Source of the DNA: Malus domestica
Lineage: Eukaryota > Streptophyta > Magnoliopsida > Rosales > Rosaceae
DNA: 64,000 nt
Direction of reading: 5' to 3'
Assembly: GCF_042453785.1 (NCBI RefSeq)
Contig: NC_091664.1
Coordinates: 30,428,501-30,492,500 of the forward strand
How positions within the stretch are numbered: the stretch's first letter is position 1; each line of letters begins with the position of its first letter. The translations under genes were made by a program, and so were the position numbers. The notes under the pieces were generated by a model that saw only the letters and a list, made by a program, of their open reading frames with translations, was not told where the DNA came from and did no database searches. Below, piece by piece: positions 9,483-21,347 of this stretch.

Positions 9483-12400
9483 TCACATTGTCCGCAAGAA
9501 CCCTCGGACTTCAATCAGGAAACTGTTGAGATTCTTCCTGAATACTTGATGGTTCTTACGATCAAGGGTAGACGAAAGCTGGTTTGCGCTTGTCAGACGC
9601 TGCAATGCATTTGTCAGCCGCGATTTCAAGCTTGCATTCGCCTGCCTCTCAATCAACTCACTGCCTAATCTCTGCACAACACCAGCTCTTCAGTAAAACG
9701 TTCATTTTAAGACGCAGAACAACGAGAAAAAGTTTATTAACGAACTGACTTCCGCTTGAAGGAACCGGTCTAACATTATGGATAGAGCTTCAAGAGAACT
9801 GACCTGGTATAGGCTTTGTTCGCAAAGTATTAGCGGAAGAAGAGCATCTGCTGCACCGCTGACCAGGTCAGGACTGAAATCATGAACACGAAAGTGTTTA
9901 ATTAAGATAGCAACAAAAGCAACGTGATTGACTCCCGTAACCATAAGGTGTGCCTCATGCATCATACACATTCATATCGATGCATGTGAACATTGGTCGC
10001 TTCAAGGACACAAACGGAAAGCAAATGAAACTTCTACATTTACCTATAATCCTCAAAAAGGAGCAACTGCAGCACCGAGCGAAGGAACCGGCTCAAAATG
10101 CCTTCTTGAAAATTTCCACCAGAATCCTTTAGACCTGCAGCATGTGAGCCCAAGCCTACTTTGCCAGCACTTGTTTCCTTATAGTGGTAAGAAGCAAGAG
10201 CTCTCAACGCTCTCAAACACATATCAACTATTTCCATGTCCTAACCAAACAATAAAACATACAGGTTGCGTCATTAGAGGCAGCGGCTTGGCAACCGATT
10301 TTCTTGTATAAAGAAACAATTGTGGTGCACTGTTAACGTTGGAAACTATTATTTAAAACATAAAACTACCTGATGACGAAGGCCAAACTCAAGAGTTCCT
10401 AGTACATGAGAAAACGCTTCGCTGTTCAATTGTGCAACGGTTTCAGGATAGACCTCCAATAAATGTGACAGCAACGAGAAGTACTGCACAAGAATAACAC
10501 CATATATTAGCATCACAATAAGTATTAAAAATACAGAAAATGAAAATAAGGGGTCTTTTTCCCTCATGAAGGATAGAATATCTCACATCATAGCAGAACT
10601 TGGGGTATTTAAGCAGGTCCAAAGATAGTAGAGGAGTAACTATATGAAGACCAAAGTAAACGACCTGCAAGAGTAACGTATCAGATACTGTCTCTAATTT
10701 TGTCACAAGAATGAGATGCAAAGTTACCTGAGATATGTTGGTGCCCTGTGTCTCAGTAGAATCTGATGAAAAATCAACCTGTAATAATGTATTCATCAAT
10801 AGGTTCATCCAAAGATCGATGGTAATGACTATACAAACAACCGCAGTGCAAAGATAGAGTTTAAAAATCATACCAGATCTTTGGAACAAAGGCTTGAAAG
10901 GAGCTGGAGAAGAGCACGTAGATCCTTGTACTTCTCAGTCTTTGCTTCAGTAAGTAAGCTGCTTGACAGACTTATTGATATCTGGAAGCACCACGAAGAA
11001 GTAGAGTGGCACAGGAAGTTAACTGTTTATCACAACCTAAGCGGGGGTATGGCTGCAATGATCATGATTTAAGTAAATACCTTGCCAATATTGTTTGATG
11101 AGTAAAGCTGAAGCAAACTCATGCAGAAGTTAACAACAGTAGCGGTCTCCTGAGGCTCTAGATAGCTTATTTGTCCATCCACCCAGGCGACTACAAACTT
11201 AAGTATCAGATACACAACTGCAGACTGAGCAATAGGTTACAGGTTACATCGTAAGGGAAAATAATTATTTAAGAGTTTTTGGGCTTCAAAATCAATGCCT
11301 CAAATACGAAGAATACCTCGTGTTTGTAGACCTCCAGAAGAACTAGAACAGGATTCATAACAGAGAATCCGAGTTCATAAATCGCTTTTTGTGTACGAGG
11401 TTCTGAGGCACTCGCAGCCCCCCGTAGCCTCTCCAGAAAGCAACTGACCTACAAGAAGCTGTGATGTTATATGGCTCTTGTAAAAGAATTAATAGAATTT
11501 TACCTTAGAATTTCTGTACTCACCATCAGGATAATATCTGGTTGTTGAGCAATGTTTTTGAAGTCAGATTTGCTTGTCATTTCTACAAGATACTTTGCCA
11601 TATGACTCATGAGATCCCTCACATACCTTAATAAAAGTGTTACACAAAAAATCAGTTAGACATCATAAATTTCAAAATAAAGGATACGCAACAAAGGAAA
11701 CTTAAAATTGGAAGACCCACAGATTGGATGCCTCTGAATTGCTCATGCCAGAAGCTGAACGAACAAGTGTCTGAGCAAGCGAACGCTGGAGCAAAAGAAG
11801 GAACATATAGCTAACACAATCCAAAATAACAAATAAATCCAAGTCAAAGCATATCAAATTCTCACCTGGTGAGCTGTATTTAACAAGAACAAAGTCTTTT
11901 CATTAGCAAAAGCTTTTGCTAGGTCACGCCATGAATCCTGAGAACATAGTTAGAAAATCAAGTATTATGCCTTCGATTTAATGAGATAACAAATACTTCA
12001 CGTCAAACTTAATAATAGATAGTTTTTGTAATTCTTAGCAAGAGAGGTAATGCACCAAAAGCTTGTTTACAGAATTAATGGGATATACTTATCTAACTCA
12101 CCAATGCAACAACAACAACAACAATAATAATAAGAATAGTGTATTTTATCCATTTCGAAGCATAAAAGCAGATGCACTTATCTAACTCACCAATGCAACA
12201 AGGTGAACACAAATATGTTTTTGCTGCACAAGGGAATGAAGTAGCTGGAAACAAGTGATTGCCTGTTAAACAAAAACTAAAAAGCGTCAACCACCACTGT
12301 TTTAATCTGGACAAGTGTTGAAGCAGATTGCCCTGTTAACTTCTCTTAGTATGTATGTAAACAATGGAAGTAATGTCTGAAAAGAAAAACGTACGACATC

Positions 12401-15400
12401 AAAAACAGCCACCATGAAAATGGTTTTGTAGCACACACCTGCAGATCCTTTTCCCCAGGATATGACGCCAAGGTGGTCAAGGATATGTGAACAATAATGT
12501 CAAGCACAAATTTTCCCTGATTATGTTGTCCAAAAAACCCAAGCAAGACGTTTTTAGAGGTGCTTTCTCTATTTCCTTCGGGAGACATTAGGTACGTACA
12601 AGACCATCTTGCAAGGAACCATATAACAGCCTGCATGAAGCATCAGCTCAAATAACTGAACTGGTAGGATGGATTGATAACAGCAAAAAGGAATCTCAAG
12701 GCAGCTGTTGAAACACCAGAAACCCTAACGTTCTGTTGGTTCTGAGGACATTTGGTTCATTTATAGTTGCACCAGATATGCATTTGACATCCATAGTAAT
12801 GAAATCCAATGCAAGTAAGGTAGAAAGGCAAATAGCAGAGGTAATATGGACAACCCAAATGAATTTAGTGCTACCTCCATTAGTCGAGGACTGAAAACTG
12901 ATGCTCTCATTTCTAGTTGTAAACTTTGCTCAGCAAACCTTATAATTGAGCTGCACAAATAATAAAAGCAAGATCATCAATTTGTATTTTTATGGATTGA
13001 TATAGATGCAAAGTCTTCACTTGAAGCATCCACACGCTCAATATTTCCATTTATCTCATCATAATCTTGTAAAATAAAGTTCAAAAAAATATAATTTCAT
13101 CTTTAGATAAACTGATATCCTACTACAGTAGTTGGGAGAAAGTGAGGACTTTACCTACAGAGGATGACCACAGGATGATTGTTTGCTTCCAGATTGTCTG
13201 GAAAATGAATTTGTATAGCATTTGGAATCTGAAAACAATGGAACCAATAATCAGAATTCAAAGTCATAGATCGGCCTGCACCATGTCCAAAAAAGTAACA
13301 ATGGGATTTATCCAAAATGAAGGTACAGACGGTAGATGTGATATTTAAGAGTTTAATTAAAGATATAAATTAATGGGAACCCTCTGGAAACTAAGAAATT
13401 ACACAAAACAATAACCAACCTTTTGGTGTCTGTTGAGTGTCAACAAACTAGAAGACAGTTCAGCACGCTCAAACATACAAGAAACAGTCACTAAAATCAA
13501 GTAAGCGAATAAGCAGAATTAATTGAATCATTACCAGCGGTGTTTCTCCGTCCCCTTCATCAGCGATCACGTGCCCAGTGATGAGTAACAATGAGTAAAG
13601 CTCCTCCAAAGTTTCAGTTGGATCAATAATGCCCCTGCCCTATAAACAAGTACATAGCTTTTAAGTAACAGGATGCAAAAGGACAAGGCATTGAAATAAA
13701 ATAAAAAGGAGAAGAGAATTGAAAATATAAAAGAAGAAAATCAGATCATTTTTTTATAGTAGAGAAATGAGTTCATATTGAAAAGAAGGAAACTAATGTG
13801 GTAAATTTGAAGTTCCAAGTTTTATTAGAAATTCAGTAGCTTTCATTAACTCACGAGCTTTTCAACGTGCTTAAGAAAATGAGTTGGCATTTGACAAAAA
13901 AAATTAGTGGCAACTACAATAAATTTTTTGCCACTTTTCTTAGTAAAGTTTTATAGGACTCGAGCCAAGAAGCTTAATAGAATAGAATTTATTGAAGGCC
14001 AATATATGTAACAAATGTTCTTCAGCACCAATACTTGGTTCCACAAAGATAATTTTTCACAAATAGAGAGGTAAAGAGCACCTGATTAAGCCGTTCAAAG
14101 CGCTCAGTAAAAAGGCTTGTGAGAAAAGGAATGGTGACATCAATTGCTGCTCTAGCAATAAGAGCATATGAGCTTAACCTCTCATCCAGGGCTGCATTTA
14201 TACAGTAGAAACGTGAATAAAATTTAAGCTATGATGATGATGATGATGATGATTGTTATCTTAAAACTAAAAACCATGCCATTATCCGTGTTCTTGTTTT
14301 GAAAATGTTTTAAAAAGTCAACCAATGTATTATAACAAAAGGAGGAGTCTTATATGCAATTCTCAGAGCTTTCTCCCATACCTACAATGGAAGCCTGAAG
14401 GTAGTCGGAGTCATCATCTTTAAATGCTGATGCAGAAGCAGCTATATCACAAAACATTCACCATTATGTACTGATAGTTGAAAAGAAAAGCAGGAAAAAT
14501 GGTGGTAGAACCAGTGCAACAAGAAGAACAAAGTAATATGTCAGAATTACCTTTTAGTTCAGCCTGTACAATCAAGGCAAATAAACTAGCAGTGTCATTT
14601 TTCCCTTCGGTTGGAAACAATGCATTCCCACCACTCCTATTAACTGGCTGAAGAAATGCCAAAAGAAAAAATAAGACAGAGAGAAAAAAACCTCAACAAC
14701 TCCCTTCGACTTTAACATAATTTGAGCAAATTACACATTCCTCATACTGATCAAACTCCATTACAAAGAAACTATAACTAACATTTTCATTCAAAACAAT
14801 AGTTCCAGTAACCCAGAATGACAATTAAACACAACTAGAATAAAATACAAATATAATATTTCAAATTTGGTATCAAAAAATGATTAAGAGAACAATAAGT
14901 TCAGACTGTCTCACAAAGATGGGGAGAAAATACAATTGTCTCCAAAGTAAATAATGCATAATTGTGCATAAAAAACAACATTTACCACAAGAAGGGCAGT
15001 CCAGGTATCTAGCAAAATGTCACGTGCCTCCCAGCTCCATGTCTCTTCCTCAGAGTTATTAGTCATGAGGTTGTTAACGACATCAGACATCAGTACGCAC
15101 AAGAAGGTAAGAGTGCCATAGGGCCTGAGTTCCAAAGCAAAAGGACCCAATTCAAACTAAATAACATGTGACAGCATAGAAGAAGTACCTTATGATAAAT
15201 GATGAAAACTCATAATCAGAAACCAAACCACTGACCTTGTTGATTTTAACAGTTGGTCAAACACAGAGGGAGTTGTAACAGTTGCAATGGACAACAAAGC
15301 ACGACAACCGTCGAGCATCTCGCTGAAGAAATCCAAAATGAAGATGAGAAATTGTAATAGCAAAGAAACATAATAATTTGGCAGGAGGGAAAAGTAATTG

Positions 15401-18400
15401 TCAGGGATATAACCTTTCACTCTTTCCACATTCAATCGCTTTAGAAACAGCATCAGGAGGATCAAGCCATGGTATTATTCCACAAAGCAGTTCGAGAAGG
15501 TGGCGTTCTTGCACTTGTACATTATCTAGATCATTGAATAAGTTATTATCTTGGCAGATGAAAGATAGATATGGAAACTATATAACTAATATCACATGAG
15601 AAGTTAACTTCTAGGCTTTGTTAACCGTCAATAGTCATCAACTAAACATTCAAATCCAAAAACTCCATTTAGGTTACTAAAACTATCTTATTCAAAACTC
15701 CCCCTCAATGTCTACAAAACTTCTACTACCCTCAACATGTATTCATGCTTTCCGGCCAAACGTTAAAAAGAATAAAAGCTGAATTCCTTTCAGAACTTGA
15801 AGGTGAATGATAGGTTGACAAGAAAAAATATCATTACCCATCAACTTAAGTCCCATATTGACATTTACAGTAATAGAATCCTAGAAAAATGTACTACACA
15901 GGCATTCATAGTTTTGAATAAAACAGACAAGCATCTAGCACACTCTGTCCATCGTATTAATTTCATCATTATTCATATAGGAAAAACGAAAGCATGCTAC
16001 AGTTATAGAACAGGTAGAACAGGAAACAACTGTACCAGGTGGAAATATGGTTCCTGTCAGGGAGCAAAACTGTACAATTAACTTTCGGGCAGCAACAGCT
16101 ATGGGGCAATCAAGCCAATAACCTTCACACAGAAACTTCTGCCTTAGAGCGCCATATAAGCTCAAGAGCCACCCTATATGGCCACTAGAAACCAAAACAT
16201 CATGCCAAGCTGGACCAGGCTACAAGTAGGATAGACAGACAGAAAACTCATCAATCGAAACCACATCAAGACCATGCCATATTTCAGTATGGTTGAACAT
16301 TACGCAGTTAGAGGATTTTAAGAAAGTGCAAATGTATTTTTGCCAAAAATAGCAGTAATAGGAATAATATTATTAGTATCGTGATTATATTATCTTATTA
16401 TCTTCATACATAACATTTATAACATTTGCTGATATTTGGTCAACTAATATGTTATTTCAGAAACCAGGAACAATCAAAAGAAAGGTGGTAAGCAGGAATG
16501 AGTTGGTATATCTATCAAGATGACGCATCAACACAATTAGATCCATTCTCATAACTCATCAGTGCTTTATATCATACCAACAACCTTTCTTTTTAACACA
16601 AATCTTAATGCTACTTTAAAGAAGCAATTACCTGCACTAAGTTACACTCAGACCTCTTAGGTGAATCACTGCCTTGCTTGACTCCAGCGGCAAATGCACT
16701 TGTACTGAATTCCCAATTCAGAATTTGAAGCATGAGACGCAGCGCAGCAGTACAGACTTTAACCTCAGGTACCGCAGAGTCAGACTCAACTATTTTATTT
16801 GTCACACTTAAAGCAGCATCTCTTGCCCAGCAATAGAATGTCTATTATTGAAATAACCAAAACAGCAATGTGTAAGAAGAAAGAAATGAAATCAGGAAAT
16901 AAAAAAACATGCCTACATTCATTATCTCAATGGAAAATTTCTAGCCATACAAAAGAAACCGAATGTATCAAATGACATGATGCAAACAGCAGTAGTGAAC
17001 CTTCAAATGGTCTTGCTCTAATGACTTCCGGCAATGCTCATGAAACTCTCTAGGAAGACCAATCGGACTTGAAGTAGACGGGGAAAATTCAGAAACCTAA
17101 AACAAAAGAAATCCATAGTCCTAAATTTGTAAAATCTTAAATGCTGAAGCAAAACCAATCAGAAACTAAATGATCTAAAGGTGAAGTAAGCTTATACCAG
17201 AGATTCGACAAAATTAATTCCAGCGAACTGCACATCTACACCATGAATGCCATAAGCAGCCTGGTTTACCTGTAGTCATAATTGGCTGCTCTAAAAACCC
17301 TGGATACCTCGGAAGGAAAAAGAGGTCTAGTGTAGAAATTTCGTACCTGATAGAAAAATGCCTCCTTATCACTAACTGAAAATTCAAGCCTGCACATCAT
17401 AGTTGGCAAAATAATTACATTTCCAAAGTTTCATTTTCTTCATAACCAAACCAAGAATTTATGCAGAAGTGCAACAACAGCAGCTCCTGAACTTTAATGG
17501 AGGGAAACTGTTACAGAGAATACTAAGCATTTCCCTCAAAATCATCAACTCAAGCAGAAGTGAAGAAAGTCATCCTCTAATTATGAAACTATTTCTTAAC
17601 TCAGTTTGGCTTTCACATTGTCAGCTTTTCAAAGGAAATGACCACATTGTATTCCAAATTTCCAACACACCATCTTACTCATCCCAAGCTTGTTTAAGAA
17701 TTCACTTAATTTCTACGTTCGCCTCTCTGGAAATAGAATATTCCTCAACTCAGGTCTATGTTTTTTAAGAACTGGACTTCTTTACTTCCCTTAGAAACAT
17801 GAAATATGAAAGCGAAGAATTACAATGTGTGGTAATTCAGGTTGAATACTGTGTCCAAGATAGGCTCATGTTCATAATTGCAAGATACAAATCAGAAGAA
17901 GTAATAACATACAAATACATAACATGTGCGTTTACGTTGAAAATCATGCACCACTTACCAGCCCCTTTTCAACAATTGAGCTGCCACGGAAGATACTTTT
18001 GCTTGGACATAGCCCTCAGGTGAATTAGCATGTTGCATAACAAAACAAAGACAAAAACTGCAAGAAAAATATATACAAATACATTCAAGGAATGATGGAC
18101 AAACGTATAGGCTAAGATACGTCATTATATATGATAAGAACTATACCAAATAAGCTATTTCATGAAGAACTCTAATTGCGAACTAATATTATTACTTCTC
18201 TTTTTTCTGAAGTAATGAAACTTTAATAGTTGAGGAATAGTTTATCAATATTGCTTGGAAACGAAGAAATAAGCTATAAGAACCTGATCATGCTTTTCTT
18301 GTCATCAGAGCTAAGAGAACTCCATTCTCTAATTGCTGCATTTCGAATTGCAGCTGCAGCCTCAAACCTTGCATTTGCCATTTGAGAGTTCTCTGAAATT

Positions 18401-19439
18401 ATAAAATCACTGTTAGCATAATAACTAGATAGGACATCTTCAAAATGACAATATAAGTTATCCAAACTCCGTATTGTTAGTTTGAACCATCAAATACAGC
18501 AATCCTACTTCCATTATTATCAGCTCATGTCAGTTATTTAACTATATATTCCAGACAGGATGACGAGAAGCATGTCATGAGGCAAATACATAGCTAATTA
18601 CGGAATAAAAAAAACCAAAATTTGTGTCTACTTTAACTTACCAAGAATGAATTTACATGCCTGGTATGGTTGGGGGGTCTGGGACAGCGACAAAATAGTT
18701 GCCTCAGCTGCAGCCGAATTCATATGCATCTGCTCAAGGTAAAACCATATGTAAGAGGGAGGGTGTTCGTGCACAAATATGCATGCCTTTAAAAGCACAG
18801 ATACATGTATACAGGTATATTTAAACGACAAAACAGCACCCGACCAGCCAAAAAACGAACAAAAATATAAAATGGAAGTGCAAAATCAAGCAAACATTCA
18901 AACCATTATGCAATGTTGCCAGAAATGACCAAAAATATTTATTCAAGTTCAAACTTTTCCACAATAAAATACACATGCAAAAGGCCGCTAAAACCGAAAA
19001 CAGGATTGCAAAACTAATAACCATTCACAAATTGTACTCATACATTACAAAATTCTTTCAGTATTATCACGTCATTTGGTATCTAAAATTTCAGCTTTTG
19101 CAGTCTCTAGTATAATCCAAATTCCTCAAACTCACTAAACACATTAACGAAAACCTACACGAGACATCAAAACTTGCGTTCTTGGATAAATTTTCCACCA
19201 TTTCTGCTTTCATGCCCAACTTTCCAGCAACTGGGAATGTGGGTTTTTCGTGTTTCCGACCAAGTCTAGTTCTTGTTCGTTTTCTCATAAAAACCAATGA
19301 ATTCAAAACCCAAAAAAAAAAGAGAGAGAGCAAAAAATTGGACCTGAATGGAAGTGCAGGCGAGCTCGATGGTGTGCATGGTGGACTGCAGCTGCCCCAA
19401 GTCCGCCGCTTTTCCTACTCCCTCTGGAAATCCATGCAT
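9483..19439 (-). CDS. XPO4: Exportin-4 (importin-beta superfamily nuclear transport receptor)
   Basis: I resolved 32 phase-consistent exons giving 1147 aa, close to the roughly 1150 aa of animal XPO4: 19439-19344, 18729-18642, 18392-18284, 18057-17959, 17389-17347, 17269-17198, 17096-17001, 16841-16632, 16219-16036, 15525-15414, 15322-15236, 15124-14986, 14647-14551, 14441-14382, 14191-14082, 13639-13535, 13228-13155, 12950-12875, 12630-12439, 12262-12191, 11937-11866, 11785-11721, 11626-11524, 11448-11317, 11224-11081, 10981-10874, 10778-10728, 10664-10587, 10483-10370, 10240-10044, 9873-9804, 9671-9483. The N-terminus (LQSTMHTIELACTSIQ, ANARFEAAAAIRNAAIREW) is the CRM1/importin-beta N-terminal HEAT region that binds RanGTP. 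The rest is helical repeats. XPO4 exports eIF5A and SMAD3 in animals; plant cargo is inferred. The donor of exon 22 (GTGGGT) is the least certain junction. Introns hold microsatellites and one donor duplication. Confidence 0.93.
12087..12201. repeat. 26-bp duplication of an XPO4 splice donor, with CAA microsatellite
   Basis: ACTTATCTAACTCACCAATG plus CAACAA occurs identically at 12176-12201 and 12087-12112. On the XPO4 strand the first copy is the end of exon 20 with its GT donor, and the second copy lies 89 nt inside the following intron. A CAA/AAT microsatellite (about 12105-12135) separates them. Confidence 0.85.
14231..14253. repeat. (GAT)n microsatellite in an XPO4 intron
   Basis: Seven ATG/GAT triplets in the intron between exons 14 and 15 of XPO4. 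It is a likely polymorphic marker. Confidence 0.85.
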
Positions 19440-19740
19440 CTTTTTCCTCACCCAAAGTCCCTCTGTTCAAAACAAATCAAAAAAATTACACAAGGTCACT
19501 GAATATTCATACAGATATGTCTACAGATATATCTTGGATTCAATCCAATGCATATTGATTGTTCTTGAGTGGCTACAAGAACATTGCAAGAACGGATTGA
19601 GCTTGGTGATTAAGGAAATGAGATAAAGAATTAATCTTGGTGATTAGTACCTAAGAGGAAAAGATTAGATCACCAGAGAGAGAGAGAGATGGAGGATGAG
19701 TATTTGTCTGCAAGAGGAGTTGTTCCACAGAGTAAACGTG

Positions 19741-19767
19741 AGGGGGGGGGGAGAGAGGGGGGGGGGA
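19741..19767 (+). other. Guanine-run block, possible quadruplex
   Basis: Two runs of about ten G residues flank GAGAGA about 300 bp upstream of the XPO4 start codon, on the strand opposite the gene. Such runs could form intermolecular or bulged quadruplexes, or could be a sequencing-prone homopolymer. Confidence 0.5.
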
Positions 19768-20969
19768 GTAAATAATGTGATTTTTCACAGGGTTTTTCTT
19801 TTAAAGGTGGCTGTTTTGGGTGGACATTTGAACCTATTAACTTGTGAACCGAACCGAATCAAATTGAACCGAGTTAATTGGCATCGGTTTTGGCTTTAGA
19901 CCGGATCAGTTGAAACTCAGATCGAATTTTCCTATTTATAATTGTTTGTGTTTTCCGAAGATCTCACGCTATCAACATGGCGCAAGAACAAGTGAGTGGC
20001 GTTATGAAAATCATATAGTTGATAATACTCTTTTTTCACTTTTCGTTTTTCTCTTCACAACTTTCTATCTTTCACTTTTCATCATTTCCATTGTTCGTCT
20101 CATATCTTTCACTCTCTCTCTCTCTTCCCCAAACAAAAAAACAAAAAGCCAATTTTATTAATCTATCTTCAGCTTTGAAATTAAAGCGGTCTGAACCGAA
20201 TTGTGCTCATCTCTCTATTTGATTGAGATTGTTTATTTGTTTGTGCATAATAAGGTAAATTTACCACTTTGAGGGGAGGAATGTCTAATTTTATCAAGTT
20301 GAGTGGAGGTTAGTGCAATTCATTAAACATGTCATTTGACCTCGATTGCTAATTTGACAAAACCCTAGTCCCTAGTAACGTCCGCCTTCTCAACTTTATC
20401 AGCAACAACGAGCTTTTCTTTCCATTACCCAAAAAAAAAAAAAAACAGAGCTTTCCTTCATCTCTCACTGCTACACAGAAGCACCGACCTAAAACCCACC
20501 GTCAAAGTACGCTTCTTTATCTCTCTCTTTATATATATATGTATGTATGTATGTATTTATACGTATTTGTATACGTTTATTTGGTTTTATATTAGATGTG
20601 TTGCAGTGTAATGAAATTGTAAAAGCTGAAGCTGAAATGGGTATGAATTCTGATGTGGGTTAGTGGATTGGCCTAAGGGCTCGTTTCTGATTGCTTTTGA
20701 AGCACTTCTGCTGGAAGTGTTGAAATTTTCATTGAAAACCAAAGTGCTTCCTGAAAAGGCAAGGCAATTGGAAAAGTGCTGTTTGGAGAAGCATCTGACA
20801 GGTGCTTGACGTTGAAGCACTTATAACTGTTGAAAATAAGGAAAGAGAAGTTGGGGTGTTTGAATTTTGGTAAAGAATGGAACTTTATTGTGAATTATCT
20901 ACCGAATTGATAACCCATTTCACAGTTGGGACTTCGAACTTGTTATCCTTTATCTAGGAATGAAATGAA

Positions 20970-20986
20970 TACACACACACACACAT

Positions 20987-21019
<33 letters not shown>

Positions 21020-21027
21020 TATATATT
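20970..21027. repeat. Compound AC/ATAC/AT microsatellite
   Basis: (AC)n followed by (ATAC)n and (AT)n, about 320 bp upstream of the PPR start codon. Confidence 0.9.
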
Positions 21028-21347
21028 TATTTGGTGAGCTGAAAGGTTGTTTTTTCGTTTTGTTTTCGTAATTGTGTTTGGTTAATTCCTTTGCCACCTT
21101 TTCGTTTTATGAAATTTGCTGGTATTGATATTTTTTCACTGAACCTTTTCACAGTTGTGGTTCTCAATCTGAAGCATAAGAGTATAGATAGCGGAATTAT
21201 TGTTTTGCTTATTTCGCGTGTGTGATAATCTAGAAGATGTTCATTGCTTTGGATTATAGTGAAGAGGGATAACTGGATTACAAGATTTGCTTCTTGTTGG
21301 TCTTCCTATCTTTGTTTGACTTCATTTATTCAAGCCGAAGGAGATAA

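Larger units (their letters stand above)
19440..21347. promoter_or_regulatory. Divergent intergenic region between XPO4 and a PPR gene
   Basis: This 1.9-kb stretch must hold the XPO4 promoter (leftward) and the PPR promoter (rightward). It contains a G-rich block (19741-19767, two runs of about 10 G separated by GAGAGA), CT-rich tracts near 20112-20128 and 20517-20530, and an AC/ATAC/AT microsatellite at 20970-21027. A diverged repeat rich in AGTGCTT lies at about 20675-20830. A splice donor-like site near 20507 (CCGTCAAAGTACG) suggests a leader intron for the PPR gene. No gene is visible. Confidence 0.5.

Noticed and set aside
9343-9549. Plus-strand ORF with a polyhistidine run
   Set aside because: The run comes from a CAC microsatellite and the ORF overlaps XPO4's last exon in antisense.
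10443-10889. 148-codon minus-strand ORF in XPO4
   Set aside because: It crosses two introns in a different frame from the exons; splice phase supports the XPO4 model instead.
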